From: Deltaproteobacteria bacterium
GTDB taxonomy: Bacteria; Desulfobacterota; JADFVX01
Direction of reading: 5' to 3'
Length of the DNA stretch: 50,218 nt
Assembly (NCBI GenBank): GCA_029860075.1
Contig: JAOUBX010000028.1
Location: 1 to 50,218, forward strand
Below are positions 16,683 to 24,954 of the stretch, one piece after another (the first letter of the stretch is position 1; each line of letters opens with the position of its first letter). The position numbers were made by a program, and so were the translations under genes. The notes beneath the pieces were generated by a model. It had not been told where the DNA came from, searched no databases, and saw only the letters and a program-made list of their open reading frames with translations.

Positions 16683-16759
16683 GGGCGATTAGCTCAGCTG
16701 GATAGAGCGCAGGCCTCCGGAGCCTGAGGTCGAGGGTTCGAATCCCCCATCGCCCGCCA
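16683..16759 (+). tRNA. tRNA-Arg (CCG)
   Basis: A complete cloverleaf is visible. The acceptor stem GGGCGAT pairs with ATCGCCC, the D-arm is GCTC/GAGC, the anticodon stem CAGGC/GCCTG encloses the loop CTCCGGA (anticodon CCG), the T-arm has GGTTCGAATCC, and the discriminator G is followed by an encoded CCA. It reads CGG arginine codons. Confidence 0.97.
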
Positions 16760-16931
16760 ATTATTTTGAGAAAAGCTTCTCTTTAAACACTGATGACCAT
16801 TGATGAACGGTAATTTACAGTCAGTAATGTCCGGTTAAAAATTTCATTTCGAAGGCATGTGAGAGATCTTCAAGGGGAAAACAGGGGTTTTAATCATAGA
16901 TAATCTGTGTAAATCCGTGTCAAATACGCCT

Positions 16932-17405
16932 TTAATTCTTTTCAATTATGACAACGCAGTAAGCAGCAATTCCTTCGCCTCGCCCGGCAAAGCCGAGTTC
17001 TTCCGTCGTTGTCGCCTTCACGTTGATTCTGTCTGGTTCTGATTCAAGCGCCAATGCGATATTTTCCACCATCCGACGGATATGGGGGCTTAGCTTCGGT
17101 TTCTGGCAGATGATGGATGCGTCGAGATTGCCGAGGCTGTAACCTTTGCTCTTAAGAAGCATTTTTACTTCTTCCAGCAACTTGATGCTGGAAATGCCCT
17201 TGTATTTAGGATCGTTGTCGGGAAAGTGCCTGCCCAGGTCTCCTTCGCCGGCAGCACCAAGCAGCGCGTCGCATATGGCATGGAGGAGAACATCGGCATC
17301 CGAGTGGCCGAGGAGGCCCATTTTAAAGGGTATCTTTACGCCGCCTAGAATAAGGTCTCTTCCCTCAATAAGCTTGTGAACATCATAGCCGATTCCTGCT
17401 CTCAT
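16932..17405 (-). CDS. ispF: 2-C-methyl-D-erythritol 2,4-cyclodiphosphate synthase
   Basis: IspF cyclises CDP-ME 2-phosphate in the MEP isoprenoid pathway. The 157-residue protein has GIGYDVHKL (zinc ligands Asp and His), [33 protein letters not shown] and the C-terminal [20 protein letters not shown]. All expected metal and CDP-binding residues are visible. Its start overlaps the ispD stop by four bases (ATGA type), indicating translational coupling. Confidence 0.97.
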   Translation of the reverse strand: MRAGIGYDVHKLIEGRDLILGGVKIPFKMGLLGHSDADVLLHAICDALLGAAGEGDLGRHFPDNDPKYKGISSIKLLEEVKMLLKSKGYSLGNLDASIICQKPKLSPHIRRMVENIALALESEPDRINVKATTTEELGFAGRGEGIAAYCVVIIEKN

Positions 17406-18091
17406 AATTGTTTCTCCTTTAAGATGGCTTCTGCAAAGAGAAGGTCTTCCGGTGTGGTGATCTTGATATTATCGTAGGAGCCCATGACTATTCTCACTTC
17501 TTTGCCCAGAATTTCCACGAGAGATGCATCGTCAGTTCCTATAATTCCTTTAAGAAAGGCGTTTTTATAAGCCGCCATGATAAGGTCGTAGCTGAAAGTT
17601 TGGGGGGTCTGGGCCAGCCAGAGCTTATTTCTGGGAACCGTTTCAATGACGGAGCCGCCATTAACTTTTTTAACCGTATCTTTTACGGGGACGGCAACAA
17701 GCGCCGCGCCATATTCCAGGGCAACATTAACAGACGCTTTCAATATATCACTTTTAATAAAGGGACGGACGCCGTCGTGGACGATGACAATATCTGTTGA
17801 TGATTCGATGGTTTCAAGGCCCTTTTTTATGGAGTCTTGCCGCTCTGCTCCGCCTTCGGCGATGCTGACTACCTTGCTAATACCGTAGTTGCTGACAAGC
17901 TCACGTGAGAAAGGAATTTCTGCGGCAGGGGAAACAAGAATAATGTCATCCACAAAAGAGGCTTCCTGAAAGACTTGCAGGGTATGAGCAATAATCGGCC
18001 TGGAGGCAATTTCAAGGTACTGCTTGCTCTTATTTCCTCCCATTCTTTTTCCCGAGCCTGCGGCAGGTATGACGGCTGTTACATGTGGCAT
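17402..18091 (-). CDS. ispD: 2-C-methyl-D-erythritol 4-phosphate cytidylyltransferase
   Basis: IspD transfers CMP to MEP, the step feeding the pathway of which IspF is a later enzyme. The 229-residue protein shows the nucleotide-binding [20 protein letters not shown] with its Gly-rich loop and Lys, the VHDGVRPF motif, and TDDASLVE near the C-terminus. It is a single-domain enzyme, not the IspDF fusion found in some bacteria. It is the first gene of the ispD-ispF pair, 61 bases downstream of carD. Confidence 0.97.
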   Translation of the reverse strand: MPHVTAVIPAAGSGKRMGGNKSKQYLEIASRPIIAHTLQVFQEASFVDDIILVSPAAEIPFSRELVSNYGISKVVSIAEGGAERQDSIKKGLETIESSTDIVIVHDGVRPFIKSDILKASVNVALEYGAALVAVPVKDTVKKVNGGSVIETVPRNKLWLAQTPQTFSYDLIMAAYKNAFLKGIIGTDDASLVEILGKEVRIVMGSYDNIKITTPEDLLFAEAILKEKQL

Positions 18092-18103
18092 AAGATCAAA
18101 GAA

Positions 18104-18128
18104 AAAGCCCAGGGTTTTCCCGGGCTTT
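18104..18128 (-). terminator. Terminator between carD and ispD
   Basis: AAAGCCC and GGGCTTT flank an inner GGG-TTTT-CCC hairpin. Read on the minus strand, the stem is followed by TTTTTC. It follows carD and would limit read-through into ispD-ispF. Confidence 0.65.
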
Positions 18129-18152
18129 AGATTAAAGATATGATTATCTGAG

Positions 18153-18644
18153 TTAGTTGTCGAAGACCTTTGTTATGTTATTTAAAACGGTATCAACCTG
18201 GTCATTGGTGGCCAGTGCTATTTCCTGGGAAAGGAGATGCTTTACATTGTCCAGCATCTTTCTTTCGCCGAATGAAAGGCCCTTTTCATTTTTCAGGTTC
18301 ATCAGGTCTCTCATTACTTCTGCAATGTCGTTTGGCTGGCCTACCTTGATCTTTTCTGAATATTCCCTGAAGCGCTTGTTCCAGGTTTTTCCATCCAGTT
18401 GGGGGCTCTTTTCCCTGAGAATGTCGAAGACCTGGGTGATCTGGTCTTTGTTAATCAGTTCCCTGATGCCTACCTTGCCAATATTCTCTGTGGGCACCAT
18501 GATGGTCATATCATTGTCAAAGATCCTCATAATCAGGAATGATTGCTCTTTTCCCAGGATGTTCTTTTTTTCTACATTTTCAATTACCCCCACGCCGTGA
18601 GCCGGATAAACTGCTATATCCCCTGTGTTAAATGTTTTCAGCAT
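18153..18644 (-). CDS. carD: CarD-family transcriptional regulator
   Basis: CarD/CdnL proteins bind the RNA polymerase beta subunit and stabilise the open complex, often at rRNA promoters. The 163-residue protein has the N-terminal Tudor-like domain (FNTGDIAVYPAHGVGVIENV, then MVPTENIGKVGIRELI) and the helical C-terminal DNA-binding domain (KTWNKRFREYSEKIKVG, LSFGERKMLDNVKHLLSQEI). ATG 18644 sits behind GGAGGGAGGC; a TTG four codons upstream would overlap that ribosome binding site. carD next to ispD is a common arrangement in Desulfobacterota. Confidence 0.93.
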   Translation of the reverse strand: MLKTFNTGDIAVYPAHGVGVIENVEKKNILGKEQSFLIMRIFDNDMTIMVPTENIGKVGIRELINKDQITQVFDILREKSPQLDGKTWNKRFREYSEKIKVGQPNDIAEVMRDLMNLKNEKGLSFGERKMLDNVKHLLSQEIALATNDQVDTVLNNITKVFDN

Positions 18645-18656
18645 GCCTCCCTCCAA

Positions 18657-19021
18657 AATAATTCATTATAAAAGTATATCAACTATTATTAATCAAGTCA
18701 AAAGACGATCTCCTGGTGCCGGAAATAGCAACCCCCTGTCGTTGCATCATTCCTCAGGTTGAGTTTGCTTACTCCCTTAACGGTCAATGCTCTCAAAAGC
18801 TTCCGACTGTCATTATTTATTTCTTCAGATGGGAATTATTTATCCCCTGCCTATTCAGACAAGGGCTTATGTTCAGGTTTCTCAGAGATGGGATTCTTAA
18901 ACGCATCCACATTCTATGAGATTAAGCCCCTTCTGTCAAATGGTTTATTTTTGCGGGCTTGTTGATGAGATGGAAAGCCCCGCTAAAAGGGGGCTTCTAA
19001 GAGGTAATACTAGAGGTTCCT
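18657..19021. other. Gene-free stretch between convergent units
   Basis: Apart from the terminator at 18973-18995 and presumably the carD promoter near 18660-18700, nothing coding or structured was recognised. Confidence 0.4.
18973..18995 (-). terminator. Terminator of the gene at 19022
   Basis: AAAGCCCC pairs with GGGGGCTT around a 7-base loop. It lies 27 bases past the stop of the minus-strand gene. The trailing T-run is short (TTTCC). Confidence 0.6.
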
Positions 19022-19678
19022 TTAATTGTTTATAACGTATTGGCATTCACCGGCGCCGGCGATGATCGATGCCTCCATATTGAAATTCATGGAAGGTGCA
19101 GCACCTTTGAGGAAACCTTTAATCCAGGCGCCTGTTACCTGACACATAACATCAAGAGGCGCCCCTGCTTCCTGCCAGTTAACGCTGTGCAGGCAGTCGC
19201 TTTGTCTTATGGTGATCTTCCCCTCTTGAAAGGTGGGGCTGGCTCCCTGATCACAGGGCATGCCGTCCAGCTGACGATCATAGAGCGCCTTGAACAGGGA
19301 TTCCTTATTGCCGGCTGCAATAGCATCCCTGGCCCCTTCGCCTGTTCTTTTTCCGTAATCCTCAGAGGCAGCGATGGCAGTCGCTTTGGCTTTTTCACCA
19401 AATTTGCCTGCAAAAGCGCCTATAAGAGCCCCTTCCCTGCTTTCAACCATTCTTATAAGGCCGGAGAGAAAACCGTGGATCGGCGCATCACCAATAATGT
19501 CCTCCAGGTCGATGCCGATAGGAAAAGCAGGGTATTTATCATCGACTTCCGCAATAATTTGCTCTGCCTCTGCGCTGAATACTGTTTTAAATGCTTCCTC
19601 AATTGCTGTCGCCCTTCCGGCTCCAATCTGGATTTTGTTGTAGAGCCACTGATGAATCGGCCCGAGAAACATGCTCAT
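19022..19678 (-). CDS. Conserved-looking protein of unknown function
   Basis: This 218-residue cytoplasmic protein has no signal or membrane helix. The N-terminal half is helical (GRATAIEEAFKTVFSAEAEQ). The C-terminal half has ITIRQSDCLHSVNWQEAG, a Cys in VMCQVTGAWIKGFLKG, and ends GAGECQYVINN. This Cys-His-Cys pattern and the terminal G-x-C-x-Y-x-I resemble V4R and thiazoline-carboxylate-hydrolase-like small-molecule-binding folds, which is only a weak suggestion. AGGAGGAAAAACAA gives a good ribosome binding site. The gene stands alone. Confidence 0.7.
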   Translation of the reverse strand: MSMFLGPIHQWLYNKIQIGAGRATAIEEAFKTVFSAEAEQIIAEVDDKYPAFPIGIDLEDIIGDAPIHGFLSGLIRMVESREGALIGAFAGKFGEKAKATAIAASEDYGKRTGEGARDAIAAGNKESLFKALYDRQLDGMPCDQGASPTFQEGKITIRQSDCLHSVNWQEAGAPLDVMCQVTGAWIKGFLKGAAPSMNFNMEASIIAGAGECQYVINN

Positions 19679-19845
19679 TTGTTTTTCCTCCTGATAATTT
19701 GTAATGTTATACTTTACACTATCTTAAAGGCTATTAACAAGTTGAAACTGGATAAATGAACTTATAAAAAGGATTTGAATTTGTTTTTTTCAGACTGACA
19801 TGTTAAAGTTTTTTCTCCATAAATTAAAAGAGCAGGCAGGTAAAA

Positions 19846-20985
19846 ATGGATATTGAAAAGATAAGAGAAAACTTTCCCGTTACAGATAAACTCATCTACT
19901 TTAATCATGCCGCCGTAGCGCCGCTCCCCCTGTCGACTTCGGAAAAGGTGAGGGAATTTTTGAGCGATTACACAAGCAATGGCTGTCTAAATTATATGGA
20001 CTGGATAAAGTATCAGGAAAATACGAGATCCCTTGCTGCAAAACTCCTTGGCGGCAGGCCTTCCGAGATTGCCCTTGTGAAAAATACTTCCACCGGTATC
20101 TCCATGGTTGCCCAGGGACTCAAGTGGAGAGACGGAGACAATGTGATTATCCCGGAAGGGGAGTTTCCGGCCAATGCCTATCCCTGGTTTAATCTTAAAG
20201 ATCGCGGCGTCGAGGTCCGTATTGTAAAAGAGAGAGACAGGCGTTTGTACCCGGAGGATTTTGAGGCGCTTATCGATGAAAGAACGAGGCTGATATCGGC
20301 AAGTTGGGTTGAGTTTGCCACAGGATTTATGAATGACATCGAGGCGCTCGGTCAACTATGCAAAAAGCATGATATCTACTTTTGTGTCGATGCCATTCAG
20401 GGACTCGGCATTTTTGAGATTGACGTTAAGGCCTGCAATATCGATTTCCTTGCGGCGGACGGTCATAAGTGGCTCCTTGCTCCCGAAGGAATCGGAATCT
20501 TTTATGTCTCCCAAAGGGTCATCGATAATCTGCATCCTCACTTTGTCGGGTGGCATAGTGTTGATGATCCATCCAATTATCTCCCTTATCATTTTGATAA
20601 AATCAGAAAAGACGCCAGGAAGTATGAGGAAGGGAGCCCGAACCTGCTAGGTACATACGCCCTCGGCGCCTCCCTGGAGTTGCTTCTTGGCATGGGAGTG
20701 AAGGAAATCGGTAAAAGGATATTGTTCCTTACCGATCGCCTGGCAGAAGGCCTTGAAGAAAGGGCGTATAAAATTTTAAGCCCGAGAGGGTGCAGTGAAA
20801 AATCGGGCATACTCATTTTCAGCGCCGGCAGCAGTGAAAAAGATGCCGGCCTCTTTGAATACCTCGGTAGAAATGATGTCTTTGCCGCGCCGAGAGGTGG
20901 AGGCATCAGGTTTTCACCTCACTTTTACAACAGTGAAGAAGAGATTAAAAGGGTTTTTGCCCTTATCGACCAGTTTAAAGGTTAA
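19846..20985 (+). CDS. Class V aminotransferase (cysteine desulfurase-like fold)
   Basis: This 379-residue PLP enzyme of fold type I has YFNHAAVAPLPLST near the start, KNTSTGISMVAQGL for phosphate binding, CVDAIQGLGIFEIDV (Asp and Gln that hold the pyridine ring), and the Schiff-base lysine in AADGHKWLLAPEGIGIFYVS. The C-terminal small domain has GGGIRFSPHFYNSEEEIKR. Members include cysteine desulfurases, isopenicillin-N epimerase-like enzymes and kynureninase relatives. No catalytic cysteine loop typical of IscS is evident, and no isc/suf genes are near, so the substrate is left open. A ribosome binding site (AGGCAGG) precedes ATG 19846. Confidence 0.9.
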   Translation: MDIEKIRENFPVTDKLIYFNHAAVAPLPLSTSEKVREFLSDYTSNGCLNYMDWIKYQENTRSLAAKLLGGRPSEIALVKNTSTGISMVAQGLKWRDGDNVIIPEGEFPANAYPWFNLKDRGVEVRIVKERDRRLYPEDFEALIDERTRLISASWVEFATGFMNDIEALGQLCKKHDIYFCVDAIQGLGIFEIDVKACNIDFLAADGHKWLLAPEGIGIFYVSQRVIDNLHPHFVGWHSVDDPSNYLPYHFDKIRKDARKYEEGSPNLLGTYALGASLELLLGMGVKEIGKRILFLTDRLAEGLEERAYKILSPRGCSEKSGILIFSAGSSEKDAGLFEYLGRNDVFAAPRGGGIRFSPHFYNSEEEIKRVFALIDQFKG

Positions 20986-21047
20986 TCGGGCATAATATCT
21001 TCGCTCTTTTTTGTTCTTGCCTCTCTATTCTGCTAAATTTATAAATA

Positions 21048-21461
21048 ATGCGCTACAATTTATTTGACCACACGGCCGACCTGGGCATGGAATTTTTCGG
21101 TGGCAGCGGGGAAGAACTCTTTTTATCTGCTGCCACGGGGCTTTTTGATGTTATCACCGATCTTGAAAAGGTAAAGGCCGTAGAGAAGGTCAGCGTGAGC
21201 GCCGAAGGCATCGATGGAGAGGACCTCCTCGTCAACTGGCTTAGGGAGCTTCTTTATTTTCATCAGGTGAAGGGGATGCTCCTAAAAAAATTTGTTATCA
21301 CCCGTATGGAAGCGACCTCCATTGAGGGCTATGCAAAGGGGGAGTTTTTTGATGAAAAAAGGCATGTCATAAAGAAAGAAATCAAGGCTGTTACCTACCA
21401 TGATGTAGCGATCGAAGAAAAGGATGGCCAGTGGATGGCCAGGGTGGTATTTGATTTATGA
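21048..21461 (+). CDS. Archease
   Basis: Archease activates the RtcB RNA ligase by promoting its guanylylation and turnover. The 137-residue protein opens with FDHTADLGMEFFG, containing the conserved metal-binding Asp, has GEDLLVNWLRELLYFHQVKG in the middle and ends with IKAVTYHDVAIEEKDG...VVFDL, all hallmarks of the family. Its stop overlaps the start of rtcB by four bases, so activator and ligase are made together. Confidence 0.95.
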   Translation: MRYNLFDHTADLGMEFFGGSGEELFLSAATGLFDVITDLEKVKAVEKVSVSAEGIDGEDLLVNWLRELLYFHQVKGMLLKKFVITRMEATSIEGYAKGEFFDEKRHVIKKEIKAVTYHDVAIEEKDGQWMARVVFDL

Positions 21462-22975
21462 AGAAGAAAAAAAAGGGGTCCTTTGTTTCCGAGAGGACTT
21501 CCGGGAATAGACAAAAGAGTTCCCCCGGCGGGGGGCAGGAGATAAGGCTGGAAAAGCTCGATGATTACCGGTGGCTTATCCCCCGTACCGGTGGAATGCG
21601 GGTGCCGGGCATGATTTACAGCAGTGAAAAGATGCTCCGTCATATCAGTCTCGATCAATCACCAAAACAGGTGGCAAACGTGGCCCATCTGCCGGGCATT
21701 GTAAAATACTCTCTCGCCATGCCTGACATGCACTGGGGCTATGGTTTTCCCATCGGCGGCGTGGCAGCCTTCGATGCGGAGGAGGGTATTATCTCTCCCG
21801 GCGGTGTCGGTTATGACATAAACTGCGGTTGCAGGCTCGTTTCCACAGCCTTGCAGGTCAATGATGTGAAAGGGCACATGGGCGGTCTTGTCGATGCCCT
21901 TTTCAACCAGATACCGACGGGTGTTGGATCGAGGGGAAAGATCAGGCTTTCAGTGGCAGATGAAAAAAAGGTCTGTCTCGAAGGAGCGAAATGGGCCGTA
22001 AAAAACGGTCTTGGCGCCGCTGAGGATATAGAGCATACTGAAGAGGGCGGCATGCTTGCCGGGGCTGATCCCTCGGCAGTGAGTGAAAGGGCCTATGAAA
22101 GAGGGAGGGACCAGTTGGGAACTTTGGGATCGGGCAACCACTTTCTCGAAGTGGGCCTTGTCGACAGGGTTTTCGATTCCTCCATGGCAACGGCCTTCGG
22201 CCTGCATGAAGGGCAGGTTACCGTCCTTATCCATTCCGGTTCGAGAGGGTTCGGCTACCAGGTTTGTGATGATTTTCTCTACAAACTGACACGCCATGTA
22301 AAAAGCCTCTCTCTCGACCTTCCCGACAGGCAGCTTGCCTGTGCCTATCTCAATTCCTCTGAGGGGGAGGCGTATTTTTCGGCAATGGCCTGTGCTGCAA
22401 ACTATGCCTGGGCCAACCGTCAGGCGCTCATGCATCTTTCAAGAGAAGTTTTTGAAGGCTATCTCGGTATGGCTCCAAGAGACCTGCAGATGAGACTTGT
22501 CTACGACGTTGCCCACAATATTGCAAAAAAGGAAGAGCATCTCGTCGATGGTGTAAAGCGTACACTCTGTGTTCACAGGAAGGGCGCTACGCGTGCCTTC
22601 CCGGCGGGCCATGACGAAGTGCCGCACGCTTACAGGAGTGTCGGTCAGCCCATCCTGATTCCCGGTGATATGGGGAGAAGCTCCTATGTTATGGCAGGAA
22701 CTGAGAGAGCCATGGAAGAAACCTTCGGCAGCTGCTGTCATGGCGCAGGGAGGCTCTTGAGCCGGCATGCCGCCGTAAAGAAAGCGAAGGGGCGGGCTAT
22801 TTACCGGGAGATGGAAGACAAGGGAATTATTGTCAGGGCCCACGGCAGAAGCACGCTGGCAGAAGAGATGCCTGAGGCCTATAAAGATATATCGGATGTT
22901 ATCGATGTTGTAGAAAATGCAGGTATTGCAAAAAAAGTGGTCAGGTTAAGGCCTCTTGGCCTCATAAAGGGTTGA
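21458..22975 (+). CDS. rtcB: RNA-splicing ligase RtcB
   Basis: RtcB joins 2',3'-cyclic phosphate or 3'-phosphate RNA ends to 5'-OH ends using GTP and manganese. The 505-residue protein has the metal-site motifs MPDMHWGYGFPIGG and GGVGYDINCGCRL, LGSGNHFLEV, IHSGSRGFG, VYDVAHN, and the guanylylated histidine in CCHGAGRLLSRHAA near residue 426, followed by the C-terminal YKDISDVIDVVENAGIAKK. A basic N-terminal extension of about 30 residues precedes the core. No rtcR (sigma-54 activator) or rtcA is adjacent, so control differs from the E. coli system. Confidence 0.97.
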   Translation: MKKKKKGSFVSERTSGNRQKSSPGGGQEIRLEKLDDYRWLIPRTGGMRVPGMIYSSEKMLRHISLDQSPKQVANVAHLPGIVKYSLAMPDMHWGYGFPIGGVAAFDAEEGIISPGGVGYDINCGCRLVSTALQVNDVKGHMGGLVDALFNQIPTGVGSRGKIRLSVADEKKVCLEGAKWAVKNGLGAAEDIEHTEEGGMLAGADPSAVSERAYERGRDQLGTLGSGNHFLEVGLVDRVFDSSMATAFGLHEGQVTVLIHSGSRGFGYQVCDDFLYKLTRHVKSLSLDLPDRQLACAYLNSSEGEAYFSAMACAANYAWANRQALMHLSREVFEGYLGMAPRDLQMRLVYDVAHNIAKKEEHLVDGVKRTLCVHRKGATRAFPAGHDEVPHAYRSVGQPILIPGDMGRSSYVMAGTERAMEETFGSCCHGAGRLLSRHAAVKKAKGRAIYREMEDKGIIVRAHGRSTLAEEMPEAYKDISDVIDVVENAGIAKKVVRLRPLGLIKG

Positions 22976-23059
22976 AAGGCTTCTTATGTCCCAAGAGGCT
23001 TGATAAAATAGGCCTGATGTAGTTTAATGTGGACACCAAAGATAAGTCAGGAGAATTAA

Positions 23060-23323
23060 ATGAGCAAGCTCGAAGTGGCATTTGCATTTGAAATTGACGG
23101 AAAAGAGGTGGACCCCAGAGAAGTCACTGATCCGGAGATGAAAACAAAGATCGAAAAAATCGTTGAATCCGTATCGGGCAAGGTGGGAGGCCTTCGTTGT
23201 CCCCATCATGATGAAGCACCCAGGTTTGTCTGCTACGGACCGAATTTTGACGACCTCTCTATGGAGGTGCATGGCTGTTGTGATGCCCTTGTAAATATTG
23301 TTAAGGGCGGTTTGTCAGACTAG
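23060..23323 (+). CDS. Small Cys/His-rich protein of unknown function
   Basis: This 87-residue protein has GLRCPHHDEAPRFVCYG and HGCCDALVNIV in its C-terminal half, a possible metal-binding or redox arrangement of four Cys and several His. AGTCAGGAGAATTAA gives a strong ribosome binding site. Its TAG stop is shared with the first bases of the palindromic element at 23322-23483, so the element may have replaced the original end. No family name can be given. It lies 85 bases after rtcB. Confidence 0.72.
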   Translation: MSKLEVAFAFEIDGKEVDPREVTDPEMKTKIEKIVESVSGKVGGLRCPHHDEAPRFVCYGPNFDDLSMEVHGCCDALVNIVKGGLSD

Positions 23324-23483
23324 GAGCCTGTCGAACTTAGGGCAAATCTACCGTGAAAAAGCCTCCTGGCCGGATTATCCGGTTAAATTCATTAAATATG
23401 TTCAATATTCGCCTCATTTAATCAAAAAAACGGACTCAAAAGGGCTTTTTTTCGCTACAATTTCCTGAGTCAGACAGACTCCT
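23322..23483 (+). repeat. 162-bp MITE-like palindromic element
   Basis: The left end AGGAGCCTGTCGAACTTAGG is an imperfect inverted match to the right end (complement reads AGGAGTCTGTCTGACTCAGG). Inside, CGGATTATCCGG is palindromic and AAAAAAGCC-type stretches oppose each other. No coding capacity is seen. A solo end of the same family (CCTAAGTCCGACAGGCTCCT on the plus strand) lies at 42754-42773, also at a stop codon. Confidence 0.65.
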
Positions 23484-23694
23484 GGCCTGTTTTTATTGTA
23501 TACCTGTCTATTATAATCTTAACTGCCCGGCTAAGCCGGGCTTTCCTTTTTAAGGCTTCTTTGCCTGCGGGGACAAGCTTCCTTGATTTGCCCTTATACT
23601 CTGCCATAATAGTTTTAACGGTCTTTTTTTGCTTTAAACCTAAAAACAGCAGTTGGATCATGGTTTCCGGCACAAGCTCATGATTCCTCAACAC
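23470..23694 (-). CDS. Possible small basic protein
   Basis: A 74-codon frame (GTG start; an internal ATG at 23661 would give 63 residues) is rich in Lys and Arg (KKTVKTIMAEYKGKSRKLVP, then KRKARLSRAVKIII). Its last codons run into the right end of the palindromic element, so the C-terminus may be foreign. No family is recognised and there is no strong ribosome binding site. Confidence 0.3.
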   Translation of the reverse strand: MLRNHELVPETMIQLLFLGLKQKKTVKTIMAEYKGKSRKLVPAGKEALKRKARLSRAVKIIIDRYTIKTGQESV

Positions 23695-23847
23695 TTTTTA
23701 AAAATGCCCGCTTAAGCTATGGGTGAACTGAGGTTATTTGAAAACACCGGAAAACCGACAGAGAACACTATAAATTCATGTCCGGCTGCCCTTTCCGGGT
23801 TAAAGGGTTCCCTTAACCTGTCCAAGGGGATTTCATTGAATGAAAAA

Positions 23848-24954
23848 ATGAAGATTTTTCTATTTATCATAACGGTCATGCTTTCTCTCCCTTATGCCGG
23901 TACCGCTCAATCCTTTGAGATAAGAGGTGAACTTTCGGGCTGGCTTACCTGGAGAGATAATGTGCCCGACGATTATCTCCTCGGTATGCGTTACATCCCG
24001 GAAGTGACACTTTCGCCGTCACTTTTTCATAATAGCAAGCTCGACTTCATGGCCTCTGTCAATGCCGGTTTTGAAGCGCCCACAGACAGGCTTGTTGTCA
24101 ATGACGATACTTCGGACGTTGAGTTCTACCGGCTCTGGGGACGCTGGTCGACAAAACAGTTCGAGGCAAGAGGAGGGCTTCAGAAGATTAATTTCGGACC
24201 GGCCAGGATTCTTCGTTCACTCATGTGGTTTGACAGGATTGACCCCCGTGACCCTTTCGGTCTCACCGAAGGTGTAAAGGGGGTCCTAATGCGGCGCTAT
24301 TTTGTGGACAATTCCAATATCTGGTTGTGGGGGCTCTATGGGAACGATGAAGTTAAAGGTCTCGAAGACATTGAAACCGATGAAGAGACGCCTGAGTATG
24401 GAGGGCGTTATCAGTTCCCTGTAGAAAAGGGAGAGCTGGCTTTTTCTTACCATCACAGAAAAATAGAGAAAAAAGTGTGGCTTACCGACAGGGGGCCCGC
24501 AAGGGAAAGCGCCAGGGAAGACCGTATTGCTTGTGACGGCTTCAGGGATATAGGTGTTGGTTTATGGTTCGAGTCGGTTGCAGGAAGAACAGCGGTTGAT
24601 GGGGGGGTAAGTCTCTGGTCCGAGTTCTTAACTGTCGGGGCAGACTACACCTTTGGTACAGGCATACATTTGTTGGGAGAGCACTTCCTCATGGCTGCCG
24701 GGCCTGACTGGGACGAGACGGCCGGCGTCAATTCAATCTCGGCCTTTTCCGCTGATTACGCCGTTAACATACTGGATAGCGTAAATACAATCATTACCTA
24801 TGACTGGTTCAATTATAAAAGTCAAAGTTTTTTAGGATGGCAGCGAACCTATGACGATTGGCGAATAAATGCCCTTGCTTTTTCAGGCCCACAAGAAAAT
24901 GCGGGAAAGTTTAGAGGTGACGGATTGCAGATCATAGTGACCTATAATCATTGA
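23848..24954 (+). CDS. Outer-membrane beta-barrel protein (porin-like)
   Basis: This protein of about 368 residues has a signal peptide (MKIFLFIITVMLSLPYAGTA) and then a barrel-like pattern of amphipathic strands. RGGLQKINFGPARILRSLMW and DRIDPRDPFGLTEGVKG parallel the RQRVSWG..W...D.FNP..., R-KGVDG region of the barrel at 14572, so the two are probably distant paralogues (DUF1302/alginate-export-like). ATG 23848 is chosen because the long upstream extension has no signal peptide character. A hairpin ACAAAGCATTTTTGCTTTGT follows the stop. The transported substrate is unknown. Confidence 0.7.
   Translation: MKIFLFIITVMLSLPYAGTAQSFEIRGELSGWLTWRDNVPDDYLLGMRYIPEVTLSPSLFHNSKLDFMASVNAGFEAPTDRLVVNDDTSDVEFYRLWGRWSTKQFEARGGLQKINFGPARILRSLMWFDRIDPRDPFGLTEGVKGVLMRRYFVDNSNIWLWGLYGNDEVKGLEDIETDEETPEYGGRYQFPVEKGELAFSYHHRKIEKKVWLTDRGPARESAREDRIACDGFRDIGVGLWFESVAGRTAVDGGVSLWSEFLTVGADYTFGTGIHLLGEHFLMAAGPDWDETAGVNSISAFSADYAVNILDSVNTIITYDWFNYKSQSFLGWQRTYDDWRINALAFSGPQENAGKFRGDGLQIIVTYNH

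Noticed and set aside
19040..19759. 239-codon plus-strand ORF.
   Set aside because: It is the shadow of the minus-strand gene at 19022, which has a good ribosome binding site and terminator.
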